Source: Bacteroidales bacterium (GTDB taxonomy: Bacteria > Bacteroidota > Bacteroidia > Bacteroidales > WCHB1-69). Taken from it: a stretch of DNA of 30,795 nucleotides. Below are positions 16,174 to 26,905 of this stretch, one piece after another; the first letter of the stretch is position 1, and each line of letters begins with the position of its first letter. The notes under the pieces were generated by a model. It was not told the DNA's origin. It saw only the letters and a program-made list of their open reading frames with translations, and ran no database searches. The translations under genes were made by a program, and so were the position numbers. The stretch is from positions 1-30,795 of the forward strand of contig JAISTU010000013.1 in assembly GCA_031272415.1 (NCBI GenBank), read 5' to 3'.

Positions 16174-16920
16174 ATGAGGTATTTCCTTATGCAAAATCAC
16201 ATACATTTACAAACTACGGACTCTACGAACAACTATTTGAGGCGATTGCATGAAAAGGGGGATATATTGCCGTCTTTTTTTGCGGTAAGCACTGATTTTC
16301 AGACAAATGGAAAAGGTAGTCGACAAAAAAGTTGGCAAAGTGAGGCAGGAAAAAATTTATTGACAAGTATATGGTTAGATTTGCAAGTCCCTGTAAAAGA
16401 GCAATTTACAATTTCTTTTAGAGTGGCACTTTCGATAGCACAATTTTTAACCAACACTTGCAAAATTGCCGACATTCGCATCAAATATCCTAACGACATC
16501 TATGCAGGGAGACGAAAAATTTGTGGCATTTTGATTGAAAATATACTTTCCAACAATTTTGTCAAAAACAGCATTGTTGGTATTGGCTTGAATGTCAATC
16601 AATTACGTTTTTCACCTACTTTGCCCAATCCGACTTCTATTTTTTTACAAACCAACAAAGAATGGAATATTTTTGATTGTCTTTCACAAATTGTTGATAA
16701 TCTGAAAGTTATATCAAATTTACCACAAGAAATAATTCATAAAAAATATCAACAAAAACTTTATTTACTCGGTCAAATATGTGATTTTCAAGTACATAAT
16801 GACCACTTTTTACAAGCAAAAATTGAAGGTGTAGATACCACCGGAAATCTGATAGTATCTGACAACAACCAACAATATCGCTTTGCACACAACGAAATAA
16901 CAATGATAGTTGAGAGTTGA
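16174..16920 (+). CDS. birA: Biotin--[acetyl-CoA-carboxylase] ligase
   Basis: BirA activates biotin as biotinyl-AMP and attaches it to the carboxyl-carrier protein of acetyl-CoA carboxylase. Motifs are STNNYL (17-22), the adenylate-binding loop GKGSRQKSW (46-54), KYPNDIYAG (104-112), GILIEN (118-123) and GIGLNVN. No N-terminal HTH is present, so it is a monofunctional ligase without repressor activity. The 248-residue length fits. The ATG at 16174 is 6 nt after the subtilase stop; an alternative ATG at 16189 would remove five residues and also fit the family. A bidirectional terminator follows. Confidence 0.92.
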   Translation: MRYFLMQNHIHLQTTDSTNNYLRRLHEKGDILPSFFAVSTDFQTNGKGSRQKSWQSEAGKNLLTSIWLDLQVPVKEQFTISFRVALSIAQFLTNTCKIADIRIKYPNDIYAGRRKICGILIENILSNNFVKNSIVGIGLNVNQLRFSPTLPNPTSIFLQTNKEWNIFDCLSQIVDNLKVISNLPQEIIHKKYQQKLYLLGQICDFQVHNDHFLQAKIEGVDTTGNLIVSDNNQQYRFAHNEITMIVES

Positions 16921-16961
16921 GAATGGAAAATTGATATTTATTTTTCTCCTCTACAAATGCA

Positions 16962-16989
16962 AAAAGGGAAGCATGGCTGCTTCCCTTTT
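16962..16989. terminator. Bidirectional terminator between birA and the giant gene
   Basis: AAAAGGGAAGCA (16962-16973), loop TGGC, TGCTTCCCTTTT (16978-16989): a perfect 12-bp stem with A/T runs on both sides. It lies 41 nt after birA and 39 nt beyond the end of the convergent giant gene, so it can serve both. Confidence 0.92.
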
Positions 16990-17028
16990 CTAAATAATTT
17001 TATTTTTTAAGATATGATAAACTCAATG

Positions 17029-20000
17029 TTATTTCACTGTCATTTTGCGGACTAACTTCTGACCTTCAAATTCCATAGAATAGAAATAAATGCCTGAGGA
17101 AAGTCCTGCAATATCGAAAGTGAGGCTGTGGATACCTGTTACGGCATCAACGGTATATGTTCTCATTACCTGTCCGGCTACGGTGTAGAGAGAGAATACT
17201 ACTTTACCGTCATGCGGTAGAGCGTATTCAATTTTAGTAGCATCAATAGCAGGATTAGGTTGATTTTGAGAGAGATACAATCCGTTTGCAGAAGTGCCGT
17301 CAATACCTGTTGAACTTTCAATTGCTGTTCGGTTGGCGACCAAAGTGTCGTTGAATGGCAATTGGTCTTGTGAATCAACATAAACAACAATTTCATAAGT
17401 AGATAAATTAGGTACTGTGTAAGGTCTTGCAAACGTTTTTACCATCATTTCATTGGGTGCTAAGACACTGATAGTGGCTGTATCGGAATAAACTATGGTA
17501 TATTCTCCGCTCTTAACGGTGAGGTGAAGAAGAATATTATCGGCGTGATTTTCAGGATTATTGTTCTGAATTTTAACGCTTACATATTGTTCTTTTCCTG
17601 CAGTGTCGGGAGCGGCACCGGTTGGAGTTTCTATTGACAAAAGTTCAATATCCCGCAAATCGGCATATTCCGTAATGGTACTTGTGGCATTTATATTGTT
17701 GTTACACAATAGATTAACAGTTACCACTACATTATAAACTTCCGTTTTGGGAACAGTATATGTTTTGCTCATTATATAAGAAAGGCTATCTCCGGCGGCT
17801 AATGTGATGCCAGAAACAGTATCTTTTATAGTTTGCAAAATAGCACTATTGTCGCTGATTGCCACCTCAACTATCAAATCTTCAATATCCATATTCCCGC
17901 TATTGCGAATAATCATCTCTTGGTCAAGTTCCATATTTGACAATGGAGCGTTGGTGTTATTGGTGTTATTGATAGCCTCTACGGTCAATTTCGGGTCTAT
18001 GGAGAAATTGAGTGTTAAAGAGTCATTGAGCAGATTTTCATCAACGGCATCAAAATAGGCTGTCAATATATAATTACCTGATACATAATCAATTCCTGAC
18101 CAAATAGAGATAGTATCTTCTTTCATACCTGCAAAAGTGCCGGCTGTGAAAGCAATAGCAGTATCTTTGGTGATTGCCCCGCTTAATGAAACGTACAATG
18201 TGGTCGGGTATTGGTCATAATTCACTGCTTGTGAAGTCAAATTGGAAAGCACCACTTTGATAGATTTATTATTCAAATCGCAAGCCGTAATTTCGTCAGT
18301 GATAATATTTCCCAATGCCATGTCTTGTTTGGCACTCAAACGGATGCGGTCAATGTATTGATATACAGGCGTTTGCGACCTACTCATGGATTGAATAACA
18401 ATGAAAATACATTGTCCGTTTTGGTAAGGAGACAAATCTACACTGTAAGGAATCCATTCAGGGATAGCATATTGCGAACTTCCCTTTGTCAATGACAACA
18501 AAGTGGTAAATGTTGCACCGCCATCTGTGGTAATGTAAACATCTGTATAATCCGTATGGCTGCCGGTGTCTTGATAATACCATAAGGTTAAGGTCGGTTG
18601 ATATGCATTGCTAATATCTAATTGGCTGGTAGAGAGGCGAGTAACTGCACCTCTTGCGCCACCGAATGCCAACATTTGGTCTCCATTATCGGGTACAATA
18701 GCATTATCGCTACCGATTCCTTGTGATACAACTTGCCATTTAGCATTGGTATTAACACCTTGATTTTCAAATTGATGAGGTATACCATAAGAGAAATTTT
18801 CATCCACAGGCAACAACATTCTGCTTGCCAAATAGGTGTATTCCAAAGTGTCATCATAAGGCAACAAATCAACAGGACTATCTAACCATATTTTGATATT
18901 GTAAATACCTGTATCTGCCAATGAAAGGGAGGGTATCAATTCCACAATTTCAGACGCACCCGAATTTTGAACACCCGAATTAACATAAACCGTCAAAGTA
19001 TCTACTCCGACAGGTTTGGTAATTTCAACATGAAACGCAATAGGATTGACCGAAAAATCATAATCTTCCTCGCCAAAATTATTAACCGCCACTTGCAACG
19101 GCAACGACAAAGGAGCACACATATCACCCACAACATTGACAGGTGAAATGGCATTTGTTATACCCAAATCATAACCCTGATAAGGAGTTGCACCGCCCCT
19201 ACCAAAACGTGTTACAGGAGAGTATGAGTTTTGATAAGTAGAATTGTTAATATACCAACAACCGAAAGTATTACTTTTTATTTTACTATATTCTGCTCTC
19301 CATGTTGTAGAACCTGTTGAACCTGATGAATTATCGTTGATATAAATCATTAAATTGCTACCTGCCGGCAAAGTAAATGTTTGGTCAAGTAATAAATCTA
19401 CCCACAGTGAACTCAAATTCATAGGTCCTTTGTATACCAAAGTTGCTCCATCCGTAATGGGATCAACATAGGTATAGGAAGACATAGTGGTTGCATTTGT
19501 TGCTTTGAAATAAATACGTACCTCACTTCTGTTATAAGAAGATGTACTTGACAAGCGGAAAGCAATGTTTCTAATCGTTGTTGGCTTTGAAACCGGCAAT
19601 GCAGGCTCAAGCGTCGAATTAAGATACAAATATCTTGACCAACTTGTGTTATAATAAGTGTACAATACAGAAGAGGCGGTTTGTATTCCTCCCAATGAAT
19701 CATAAGGAGCAAAATAGAAATAATCAAGAACGGCACTTGTTGGGTCATATTTTACATACGTTGAATCCCACAAAGTTACATTATTTCCGATGGTGTCTGT
19801 TACATTGAGAGACCATTTTACTTTGCTGCCATAATATTGTTGCGGAACGGTAGCCTTCCATGTAATATCATTGTATCTTGTCATCAAAACGGAGTCAGTT
19901 ACTTCGTATCGACCATTGACAAGGGAAATGATTTGCAATTTAGGCTCTGTTGCAGGTGCCCCAGAGAGCGTTTCAATTTTTGCATAAACATCAAAAGTAG

Positions 20001-23000
20001 GTATTGTTACCGTGTCGCCGATCAAAGGAGATGCCCAATTGGTCAATTCCAATCTGCTTGTGGAGGCATAAACATTATCATTCCAAGACAGCGTATCTGT
20101 CTCGCCGTTAATGCTTACAATCCAAACATGAATATCGTAATTGTTGGCAGCCGTTACCGTAAAGTTGCCTACATGTATATTTTGAGTGCTCATAGAAGTC
20201 AAAGCAGGAGAAAAAGTAACAGGTACATTTGCTTGCGGAATGCTATTGACACTCCAGCCTAAAACAGCACTGTTGAGCGTTACCAAACCTGCATTTAATG
20301 CTTCTACATCTACACTAACAGATTGATTTTCAATACATTGTGAATTTACACCCAATACTTTTACCAACATCAAATCTTGTCCTTGCAACGGTTGTGCATA
20401 AGCCCCCATTGTGGTAGAAGACATTCTTATTTTGCCTGTAATATCTGTATAAACATCCAAAATAGCAGGTACTAATAAGGTGTCATCGTATGTATTGAGT
20501 TCCAAAGATTGAAATTCATTGATAAAATCGGGCAAAGTATAAACGGAAGTAGTATCGGCAGGAACGGATAAAATCCAATCCGCCCAAGTTGTTTTACCTC
20601 CACCGCAATAACTTACATTAGAAGGCGAATAATAACAGTTGTAACCGATTTGAGTATTGGCACCGTAACTGCATGTTGAGAAATACACAGGATATGAGCC
20701 GGCTGCATTGGTGTAGATAAGATTATTTTTCAAAACACCATTGAAATTAACATTAAAATAAATGCCTCTGTTATTGGTATTACCGCCGCCTGTACCGTCA
20801 ATAAAGAGTGAATTGTGAACAATTTTGCTCAATGTTGCTCCTGCAATCTGAATACAACGTGTATTTCCGCTACCGTTGAGCATAATAATTTCATTATTGG
20901 CAATCAACGCCGTATCTCCTGTCGCTACATTGGCAGTATGGTGAATATTTAATGAAATTGCATAAGCATCGCCGCCTACATAACGTTTGAGGATTTTATT
21001 GCCGGTAATATTTCCATTACACATTTCCAATCTTATGGCTGCATCGCTTGTAGGAGAACTACTTGCCCAACTGCAATAGGTGCTGTTGTGGTGCGAAATA
21101 ATAGTATTATTGTGTATGCCGTCAAAACTGTTGTATTCAAGATACATTGGTGTAGTGAATTGATTGATAAAGGTATTCCCTTCAACAACAATATGTGTAT
21201 TGTAATCATTATTGTTCATTCCCCAAAGGTTAAGACCTCTGTAACCGCCTGCAATATAATTGTTTTTGATAGTTACATAATGGATTAACCCTTGTTGATT
21301 TGGGCGGTTAATGACTGCATATTCATAACCTGAACCAACCGAAGGCGCCCCTTTTGGGAACGTGGCTGATGCAGAGAAGTTGGTATCACTCAATAGATTA
21401 CAATTTTCAATGGTCAAATTGTTGGCAGTGCCGTCAATTCTTATCACATTGGAATAAGTAGTATAATTTCCGATTGTTAATCCATTGATTGTTAAGTTGT
21501 TAACATTAGTAAGTGTAATTTTACCGGAGAAAACAACATCTGTATTATTGCCTGAAATAGAAGTGAGGGTCAATTTGTGATTGCCCATGAAATTTGCATT
21601 GTCGCTGATAGCATAATCACCTGAATATGTTGCTGTTGCAAATTGCAATGTTATATCTCCTATCACGGAGCAAAGATTTAATTTATTGAATGCGTCAGTC
21701 CAACTTTCAAAGAATTGACCATTGCCGACCGTGAAAGTGCCACTGTAAGGAGTGGTACAAACCCAAACAGATTTTTTGAGTGTATCATCGTTATTATAAG
21801 AATCCGCCAAACCGCTATTGAGAGATGTTACCCAAACCACAAAATCGTTATTGTTAGGAGCGTAAGTAAATGCACCTAAATTAACAATTGTTGATTCACT
21901 CATATTGATAGTATCCGAAAGCGTAATGGTGATATTATTGACCGCCACTCCATTGTGAGAATAGCCCATAGTGATGGATGTCAGCGGTGTTGAGCCTCCA
22001 TTGACCAGCCTTACCTTCAAAGAGTCTGTATTTGAAGCAGGTGTGCCGTCTGAAAGTCCAATAAATTCTACCAAAGTAGCATTTCCGGGATAAACATCGG
22101 GCTGATAACCACCCATAAAAGTAGGTGTGGTACGCAATCTGTCTGTTAAATCATAAGTTACATCAGGGTCAATAGGACAAAGCATATTCATATCATAAAC
22201 AGGTCTCAAATCTGTTGCCACGCTGGGGAAAGACGGCTGAACATTTACCGAATTAGCGTCGCCTGTTGTAGCAGATTGTATGCCTGCCAATGTAGAAATG
22301 GCACCTGCAATGTCCGCCAATTTAGTTCCTGCCGAATAATAGTTATTATAATCAAAAGAAGAACGGTCATTGGTAACGTCAGTGGCTGAACTTGCATGAA
22401 GTGCATAAGGAGTTCCGCTGCCGTCAAAAATAGAAAATATGTTATTTTTTACTTCGTAAGGTCTGCCTACTACTGCTCCGCTGATGTAAAGGGCACAAGA
22501 ACGGGTCGTGTTGGTGCCGGAAGAATAAATGCTGTTATTGACAATTCTTGCCTTTGTGTAACGATAATAAATTCCACGAAAATCTGAGCATGCTCCTGTT
22601 TTGCGAATTTCATTATTGGCTATCAAACAAGCAGGTATTGAAGAACTTTCATTATCCAAAGCACGTACTTGCAATCCCATACATTGTGAAGAATTATTGG
22701 CTCTCATGTTGATTTTATTATTGATAATATATCGGCAAATAATACCCAAATTATCGTTATCGGGTCCTATTTCCAAACCTTTTGTGGTTACACTTACGCC
22801 AGCCCTTGACTGTACTACATTGTACGCAACAGAATCGCAATTGATATGCTCTTGAATGGCAACACCTTTGCTGTAAAAATCCTCAATGGTGTTATTTGTT
22901 ATGCGTAAATATTTTGTTGTAGCATGTTTTTCGGCTGATGTTTTATGCCAATTGTTGATAAAAATACCCATTCCGCCTCTGTTAATGGTGTTATTGATAA

Positions 23001-26000
23001 TGTGCAGAAATCCGTTGGCAGTAGCGGCTGAATTGGCATAATAAATACCGCTTCCTCCACTTTCACTTGTTGCTGTTGTGCTTGCATTGATAATACAGCC
23101 ACTGATTTCCAAGTCGCCACAAGCGCCTGCAATTTCAACACCGTGTCCCGCATTGGCAGTCAAAGTTATATTTTTGATATATACATTAGCATTGCCTCCA
23201 ATTTTTACTGCCGAACCGGACGCAGCGATTACATTTACATTCGCAGCAACACCACTTTGTGATTGAATGGTCAGTGTATCAGTTGATTGCATCAATCCGC
23301 TCAATACACTCAAATCCAATTGTTCATTGTAAGTGCCGTTGATTAAATTCAAAGTTACATTGCCCGAAATACCGCAATCTTGTACATTTTGAACAAAAGC
23401 AGTAAAAGAAGAGAAATTTCCACCTGAACCTACTGTATATGAGCCACTTACTGCTCCATTACAGCCGGCAACATAAACCGATAAACAATCATCGTTAGCA
23501 ATGGAATCAACAGGGTCTCCATTAGGATTGGAAACACAAATTTCTATATTGGCAGGCGACCCTACAACCGGTGTATAATAGCCAATGACCACAGTATCAA
23601 CTAATTCGCGACTCAAACTGTTGGCGGCTACCCAATGATAAACAGTAGCAGCACCGCCGTTGATAGAATAAGATATATCACAAGAATCCAAATCTGCCGA
23701 CCCCATATTGCGAATAATCACTTCAATAGGCGTAGAAACAGGAGACGCATCCGTAACAGGAGAAAGTATTTGCTCCAATTTTACCGAATTAGGACCCGGG
23801 TCTACCGTATTCCAAACAATTTGTAATTCAGGACGATAAGGTCTTGCTTCATAGATACCGCCTTTGCCGTGGTGTACAATTGAATTGGGATCCCAAGGAG
23901 GCCAAATTCCTGCTCCGTCTTGTACTACCAAAGTAGTTGCTATTGCTTGTGCTGCGGCAGCCCATTCTGGCGTTTGTACCGCACCAATAGAACTTCTACG
24001 ATTGCAAACCAATTCCAAATTCTTACCCGCAGGCAAAACAAACGGCTCTGTAAGTGTGTATACATTCCAACCCACAGGAATAGCATAACTGACAGTCGGT
24101 CCCAAAACCAAAGAATATCCCAATCCAACAGAATCACAATTGACATAAAAATCAAAATTGCTACCCGGAGTGGTATAAGAAGAGTCATTAACGGCTTTCA
24201 AATAGAAAAATACACTATCGGTAGTAACCCCGGAACCAACAGGTTGCATACAATAAAACGCAATGCTCTTTATCTTTTTATCTACTGTTGGATCTCCCAA
24301 TTCGTAAGAACGATAGATATTTCTCGTTTGGCTCACGTAAGGGGGTGATTCCCAATACAATTGATAAGTACAAGTCGGAGATTTGGACGTAAAAGGACTT
24401 GTATTTGTTGAATCTACATTATCTGCAATTAAGAATTTGACAAACATACATTTTTCACTCAAAGTTACCACATTTGCATTAACGTCTGTTGTGGAGAGCG
24501 AAAAATAAGCCGCATGATAGAACGGAATGTTCTGTAAATAAGCATTATATCTATTATTTCCTATGCTGTTTAAAGGCAAATTATAAGTAGAAATAATCGC
24601 ATTTGTAGTGTCTTTGATGGTTACATTTAATGCCAAATTAGCAATTGTTTGTCCTGTCAAAGAGCGAGCAGCAATAATTATTTCATGGGGACCTGTTGTC
24701 AAAACGGTGTCGTTAGGTATTGATACATAATATATTTCCAAATCGGCAGCACCATAGACATATTTTATCAAAGTGTCGTCATATTGGGCAATATCGGTAA
24801 CCCCATTGGGCATGCTGACCCACATTTTAATGGTATCATAACCATTTACTTTTGGGTTATAAGTGCCTAAAAATTTGGTTGCATTAAAATCATCTGGGAT
24901 ATTACCGTTCCAAATGGCAGGCGTTTGTGTAGCCCCGTTTAAAGTCCATCCGATAGTCGCCGTTGTAAGGTTGGCATAGCCCTTGTTTTTGATAATAGCG
25001 TTTACATTTGTCTGCAAAGAAGGAGACGTAAGAATAGTATCTGCTACATCAATTTTTTGCATTGCCACCGAATTGCTGTCTGTAATTATAGAACCAAAAT
25101 AGAACCGTGTTACAGGCAATTCATTATTCAAACCTGAACCATTATAATACGGCGAACAATTTCCCCAATAATTGCTCACAAAAGCCATTGAGGGATAAGA
25201 AGTTGAGAATGTTTCCCAATCTTTGCGGTCATTAGCACAAACATTGGCAGAGGAGGTGTCCAACCACCAAACAATGACATTCATTCCTTGCGGTATCATA
25301 ACCGTATTTTGAAAATCAACTTTTGACCAGCCTGTTTGTGTAGTGGTCATGTCTCCTTCAAATACTTTGATAGCGCCCGCAGCAATGGGGTCTTCGTAAT
25401 TGGCAGTTGATAATTGTTGGTCGACAGTCGGTAAAACATAACATTGTAAGCCGTGTCGTGTGTGAGTGGCAACAGTCGTTGAATTGTAGCCGATAGCCGC
25501 CAAAGAGATGGCTTTGGTAGCACTACCGATGTCTGCACTTTTATACAAAGCGCGGCTCCAGTTAGTACCTTGTCCTGCTGTTGTCCATGGAAAATAAGGT
25601 GTTTGTCCGCTCCCGCTACCGATTTGAATGGAATCCGTAATGGCAGCCACAGTAGCATGTTCGCTTGTAAATCCTGCCAAAAGACGTGTATAATTGCCCG
25701 CCGTATCAGCAGCATAAACAGAATACAATATTTCTGTTCCAAAAATGTAAGGAGGTATGACGGCTTGATAAAGATTGCCTCCTAATGCGGTCATTATCAA
25801 TGTATCATAAACCGCACCCGCCGTTGGATGTACAGCCGAATATGTCAAAATCGGCGACTCCAATGGGGCTGAAGTTTTTGAAACAGCATTCACCACAATA
25901 GGATACTCTCCCGTGAAATAAATGTTGCCCGAATAAAAGTTCTCAAAACTTAAATCAGGATTAATCAATGCAGTGGAAGAAGCGACAACCAAAAAGTTAT

Positions 26001-26631
26001 CAATATTCCACCCATAAGAGATGTCTGTGCCTACTGTTGCTCCTTTTTTGATGTAAAAACGGATTTGAAATCTTTCAAAACCTACCTCATGGGAGAGGTC
26101 AAAAACTTCTTCCATCCACCAAGAATTGCTTGGAAAAACAGTAGAGTCGGCAGCATTCCAAATAGAATAACTGTCGGCATTGAAACCGCCTCTTGCATAA
26201 TTTTCGGCAGTTCCTTTGTAAGATGTGCTTGGTACATCCGCCCATACTGCACCCGGTAGGTCATGCCTATACTGTATCTTCACCGTGTCAAGCGGCGAGA
26301 TTTTACATATATGGCTAAACCTCAATTCAACATACTCCAATCCGTTCGGCGGATACACCGAAGGTGAGATGTCAATGATGTCCGAAACCAAATATGTCTC
26401 CGCCCCTTGCAATGAAGGCACAAAAGCATGTATGGAATTAGACGCACTTACACTGTACGCTCCATCACTTACCCAATTCGCACCCGGCGTTGCGGTAAAT
26501 GATGTCTGTAATGAACCGTCCCAACTCTGTTGAGCAACGGTAACGCGCTGATTATTTTGTCCGTATCCTATCGAAAGGAAACCCAACAGCGCCACTAAAA
26601 TAAAAAAACTTTGTTTGAATATTTTTAACAT
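17029..26631 (-). CDS. Giant T9SS-exported mosaic surface protein (3200 residues)
   Basis: One uninterrupted frame encodes a signal peptide (1-24, LSIGYGQ) and a C-terminal T9SS type A sorting domain (about 3115-3200, SQNQPNPAIDATKIEY to LVRKMTVK). Order by eye: MAM/jelly-roll-like (36-215), Ig-like (220-330), jelly-roll 1 (334-510), CARDB-like 1 (518-624), Ig-like (625-740), jelly-roll 2 (747-937), CARDB-like 2 (945-1057), beta-helix 1 (1061-1510), CARDB-like 3 (1516-1624), beta-helix 2 (1628-2080), CARDB-like 4 (2081-2194), Ig-like (2200-2300), jelly-roll 3 (2305-2479), CARDB-like 5 (2486-2602), MAM-like 2 (2610-2764), CARDB-like 6-8 (2768-3100). No catalytic motif was found. An adhesin, glycan-binding or matrix role is inferred. 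The gene has no partner; homopolymers lie upstream. Confidence 0.9.
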   Translation of the reverse strand: MLKIFKQSFFILVALLGFLSIGYGQNNQRVTVAQQSWDGSLQTSFTATPGANWVSDGAYSVSASNSIHAFVPSLQGAETYLVSDIIDISPSVYPPNGLEYVELRFSHICKISPLDTVKIQYRHDLPGAVWADVPSTSYKGTAENYARGGFNADSYSIWNAADSTVFPSNSWWMEEVFDLSHEVGFERFQIRFYIKKGATVGTDISYGWNIDNFLVVASSTALINPDLSFENFYSGNIYFTGEYPIVVNAVSKTSAPLESPILTYSAVHPTAGAVYDTLIMTALGGNLYQAVIPPYIFGTEILYSVYAADTAGNYTRLLAGFTSEHATVAAITDSIQIGSGSGQTPYFPWTTAGQGTNWSRALYKSADIGSATKAISLAAIGYNSTTVATHTRHGLQCYVLPTVDQQLSTANYEDPIAAGAIKVFEGDMTTTQTGWSKVDFQNTVMIPQGMNVIVWWLDTSSANVCANDRKDWETFSTSYPSMAFVSNYWGNCSPYYNGSGLNNELPVTRFYFGSIITDSNSVAMQKIDVADTILTSPSLQTNVNAIIKNKGYANLTTATIGWTLNGATQTPAIWNGNIPDDFNATKFLGTYNPKVNGYDTIKMWVSMPNGVTDIAQYDDTLIKYVYGAADLEIYYVSIPNDTVLTTGPHEIIIAARSLTGQTIANLALNVTIKDTTNAIISTYNLPLNSIGNNRYNAYLQNIPFYHAAYFSLSTTDVNANVVTLSEKCMFVKFLIADNVDSTNTSPFTSKSPTCTYQLYWESPPYVSQTRNIYRSYELGDPTVDKKIKSIAFYCMQPVGSGVTTDSVFFYLKAVNDSSYTTPGSNFDFYVNCDSVGLGYSLVLGPTVSYAIPVGWNVYTLTEPFVLPAGKNLELVCNRRSSIGAVQTPEWAAAAQAIATTLVVQDGAGIWPPWDPNSIVHHGKGGIYEARPYRPELQIVWNTVDPGPNSVKLEQILSPVTDASPVSTPIEVIIRNMGSADLDSCDISYSINGGAATVYHWVAANSLSRELVDTVVIGYYTPVVGSPANIEICVSNPNGDPVDSIANDDCLSVYVAGCNGAVSGSYTVGSGGNFSSFTAFVQNVQDCGISGNVTLNLINGTYNEQLDLSVLSGLMQSTDTLTIQSQSGVAANVNVIAASGSAVKIGGNANVYIKNITLTANAGHGVEIAGACGDLEISGCIINASTTATSESGGSGIYYANSAATANGFLHIINNTINRGGMGIFINNWHKTSAEKHATTKYLRITNNTIEDFYSKGVAIQEHINCDSVAYNVVQSRAGVSVTTKGLEIGPDNDNLGIICRYIINNKINMRANNSSQCMGLQVRALDNESSSIPACLIANNEIRKTGACSDFRGIYYRYTKARIVNNSIYSSGTNTTRSCALYISGAVVGRPYEVKNNIFSIFDGSGTPYALHASSATDVTNDRSSFDYNNYYSAGTKLADIAGAISTLAGIQSATTGDANSVNVQPSFPSVATDLRPVYDMNMLCPIDPDVTYDLTDRLRTTPTFMGGYQPDVYPGNATLVEFIGLSDGTPASNTDSLKVRLVNGGSTPLTSITMGYSHNGVAVNNITITLSDTINMSESTIVNLGAFTYAPNNNDFVVWVTSLNSGLADSYNNDDTLKKSVWVCTTPYSGTFTVGNGQFFESWTDAFNKLNLCSVIGDITLQFATATYSGDYAISDNANFMGNHKLTLTSISGNNTDVVFSGKITLTNVNNLTINGLTIGNYTTYSNVIRIDGTANNLTIENCNLLSDTNFSASATFPKGAPSVGSGYEYAVINRPNQQGLIHYVTIKNNYIAGGYRGLNLWGMNNNDYNTHIVVEGNTFINQFTTPMYLEYNSFDGIHNNTIISHHNSTYCSWASSSPTSDAAIRLEMCNGNITGNKILKRYVGGDAYAISLNIHHTANVATGDTALIANNEIIMLNGSGNTRCIQIAGATLSKIVHNSLFIDGTGGGNTNNRGIYFNVNFNGVLKNNLIYTNAAGSYPVYFSTCSYGANTQIGYNCYYSPSNVSYCGGGKTTWADWILSVPADTTSVYTLPDFINEFQSLELNTYDDTLLVPAILDVYTDITGKIRMSSTTMGAYAQPLQGQDLMLVKVLGVNSQCIENQSVSVDVEALNAGLVTLNSAVLGWSVNSIPQANVPVTFSPALTSMSTQNIHVGNFTVTAANNYDIHVWIVSINGETDTLSWNDNVYASTSRLELTNWASPLIGDTVTIPTFDVYAKIETLSGAPATEPKLQIISLVNGRYEVTDSVLMTRYNDITWKATVPQQYYGSKVKWSLNVTDTIGNNVTLWDSTYVKYDPTSAVLDYFYFAPYDSLGGIQTASSVLYTYYNTSWSRYLYLNSTLEPALPVSKPTTIRNIAFRLSSTSSYNRSEVRIYFKATNATTMSSYTYVDPITDGATLVYKGPMNLSSLWVDLLLDQTFTLPAGSNLMIYINDNSSGSTGSTTWRAEYSKIKSNTFGCWYINNSTYQNSYSPVTRFGRGGATPYQGYDLGITNAISPVNVVGDMCAPLSLPLQVAVNNFGEEDYDFSVNPIAFHVEITKPVGVDTLTVYVNSGVQNSGASEIVELIPSLSLADTGIYNIKIWLDSPVDLLPYDDTLEYTYLASRMLLPVDENFSYGIPHQFENQGVNTNAKWQVVSQGIGSDNAIVPDNGDQMLAFGGARGAVTRLSTSQLDISNAYQPTLTLWYYQDTGSHTDYTDVYITTDGGATFTTLLSLTKGSSQYAIPEWIPYSVDLSPYQNGQCIFIVIQSMSRSQTPVYQYIDRIRLSAKQDMALGNIITDEITACDLNNKSIKVVLSNLTSQAVNYDQYPTTLYVSLSGAITKDTAIAFTAGTFAGMKEDTISIWSGIDYVSGNYILTAYFDAVDENLLNDSLTLNFSIDPKLTVEAINNTNNTNAPLSNMELDQEMIIRNSGNMDIEDLIVEVAISDNSAILQTIKDTVSGITLAAGDSLSYIMSKTYTVPKTEVYNVVVTVNLLCNNNINATSTITEYADLRDIELLSIETPTGAAPDTAGKEQYVSVKIQNNNPENHADNILLHLTVKSGEYTIVYSDTATISVLAPNEMMVKTFARPYTVPNLSTYEIVVYVDSQDQLPFNDTLVANRTAIESSTGIDGTSANGLYLSQNQPNPAIDATKIEYALPHDGKVVFSLYTVAGQVMRTYTVDAVTGIHSLTFDIAGLSSGIYFYSMEFEGQKLVRKMTVK
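20385..21750 (-). repeat. Internal module: beta-helix copy 2 of the giant protein
   Basis: This encodes about 455 residues beginning SGTFTVGNGQFFESWTDAF and ending near KIRMSSTTMGAYAQPL. Rungs such as LTINGLTIGNYTTYSNVI and FDGIHNNTIISHHNS support a parallel beta-helix. Same layout as copy 1, but the two have diverged in protein sequence. Confidence 0.75.
22100..23450 (-). repeat. Internal module: beta-helix copy 1 of the giant protein
   Basis: This encodes about 450 residues beginning SGSYTVGSGGNFSSFTAF and ending near RLRTTPTFMGGYQPD. The interior has NN-I/N-NTI rungs (IINNTINRGGMGIFI, LRITNNTIEDFYSKGVAI), the pattern of right-handed parallel beta-helices. It shares start and end motifs with copy 2. 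Confidence 0.75.
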
Positions 26632-26636
26632 GATTT

Positions 26637-26649
26637 AAAAAAAAAAAAA
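26637..26649 (-). repeat. T13 tract just before the giant gene start
   Basis: Thirteen A residues on the plus strand read as T13 in the gene's sense, ending 5 nt before the ATG at 26631, where a ribosome-binding site would normally be. A slip would change spacing in the translation-initiation region. Confidence 0.75.
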
Positions 26650-26895
26650 TTAAATTGAACTATTGTTAATATTACTTAAACTTACAAATTTATGGTCATG
26701 AATTTTTGATAAATTTTGCACAAAAAAGGACATACATATACACACTCCCGCCCTACTTACTGTCTTCATTTTTTGGCAGCAAGCAAAGAACAAGCCGGTT
26801 AGGTTTTCGTTTTCGTTAAAAAATCTTTCCACTCCTATTCTCAATACTGTTTTTTTGCCCTGAAAATGTTGTAAAGTGTTGATACACAATGAGTT

Positions 26896-26905
26896 GGGGG
26901 GGGGG
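26896..26905 (-). repeat. G10/C10 homopolymer upstream of the giant gene
   Basis: Ten G residues on the plus strand (C10 in the sense of the giant gene), 264 nt upstream of its ATG and downstream of module E. It is the longest G/C run in the window and lies in very AT-rich DNA. Confidence 0.85.

Noticed and set aside
19837..20262. 141-codon frame antisense to the giant gene
   Set aside because: It lies fully inside the giant frame, has odd composition and no start signal. Several similar frames in this 9.6-kb gene are rejected for the same reason.
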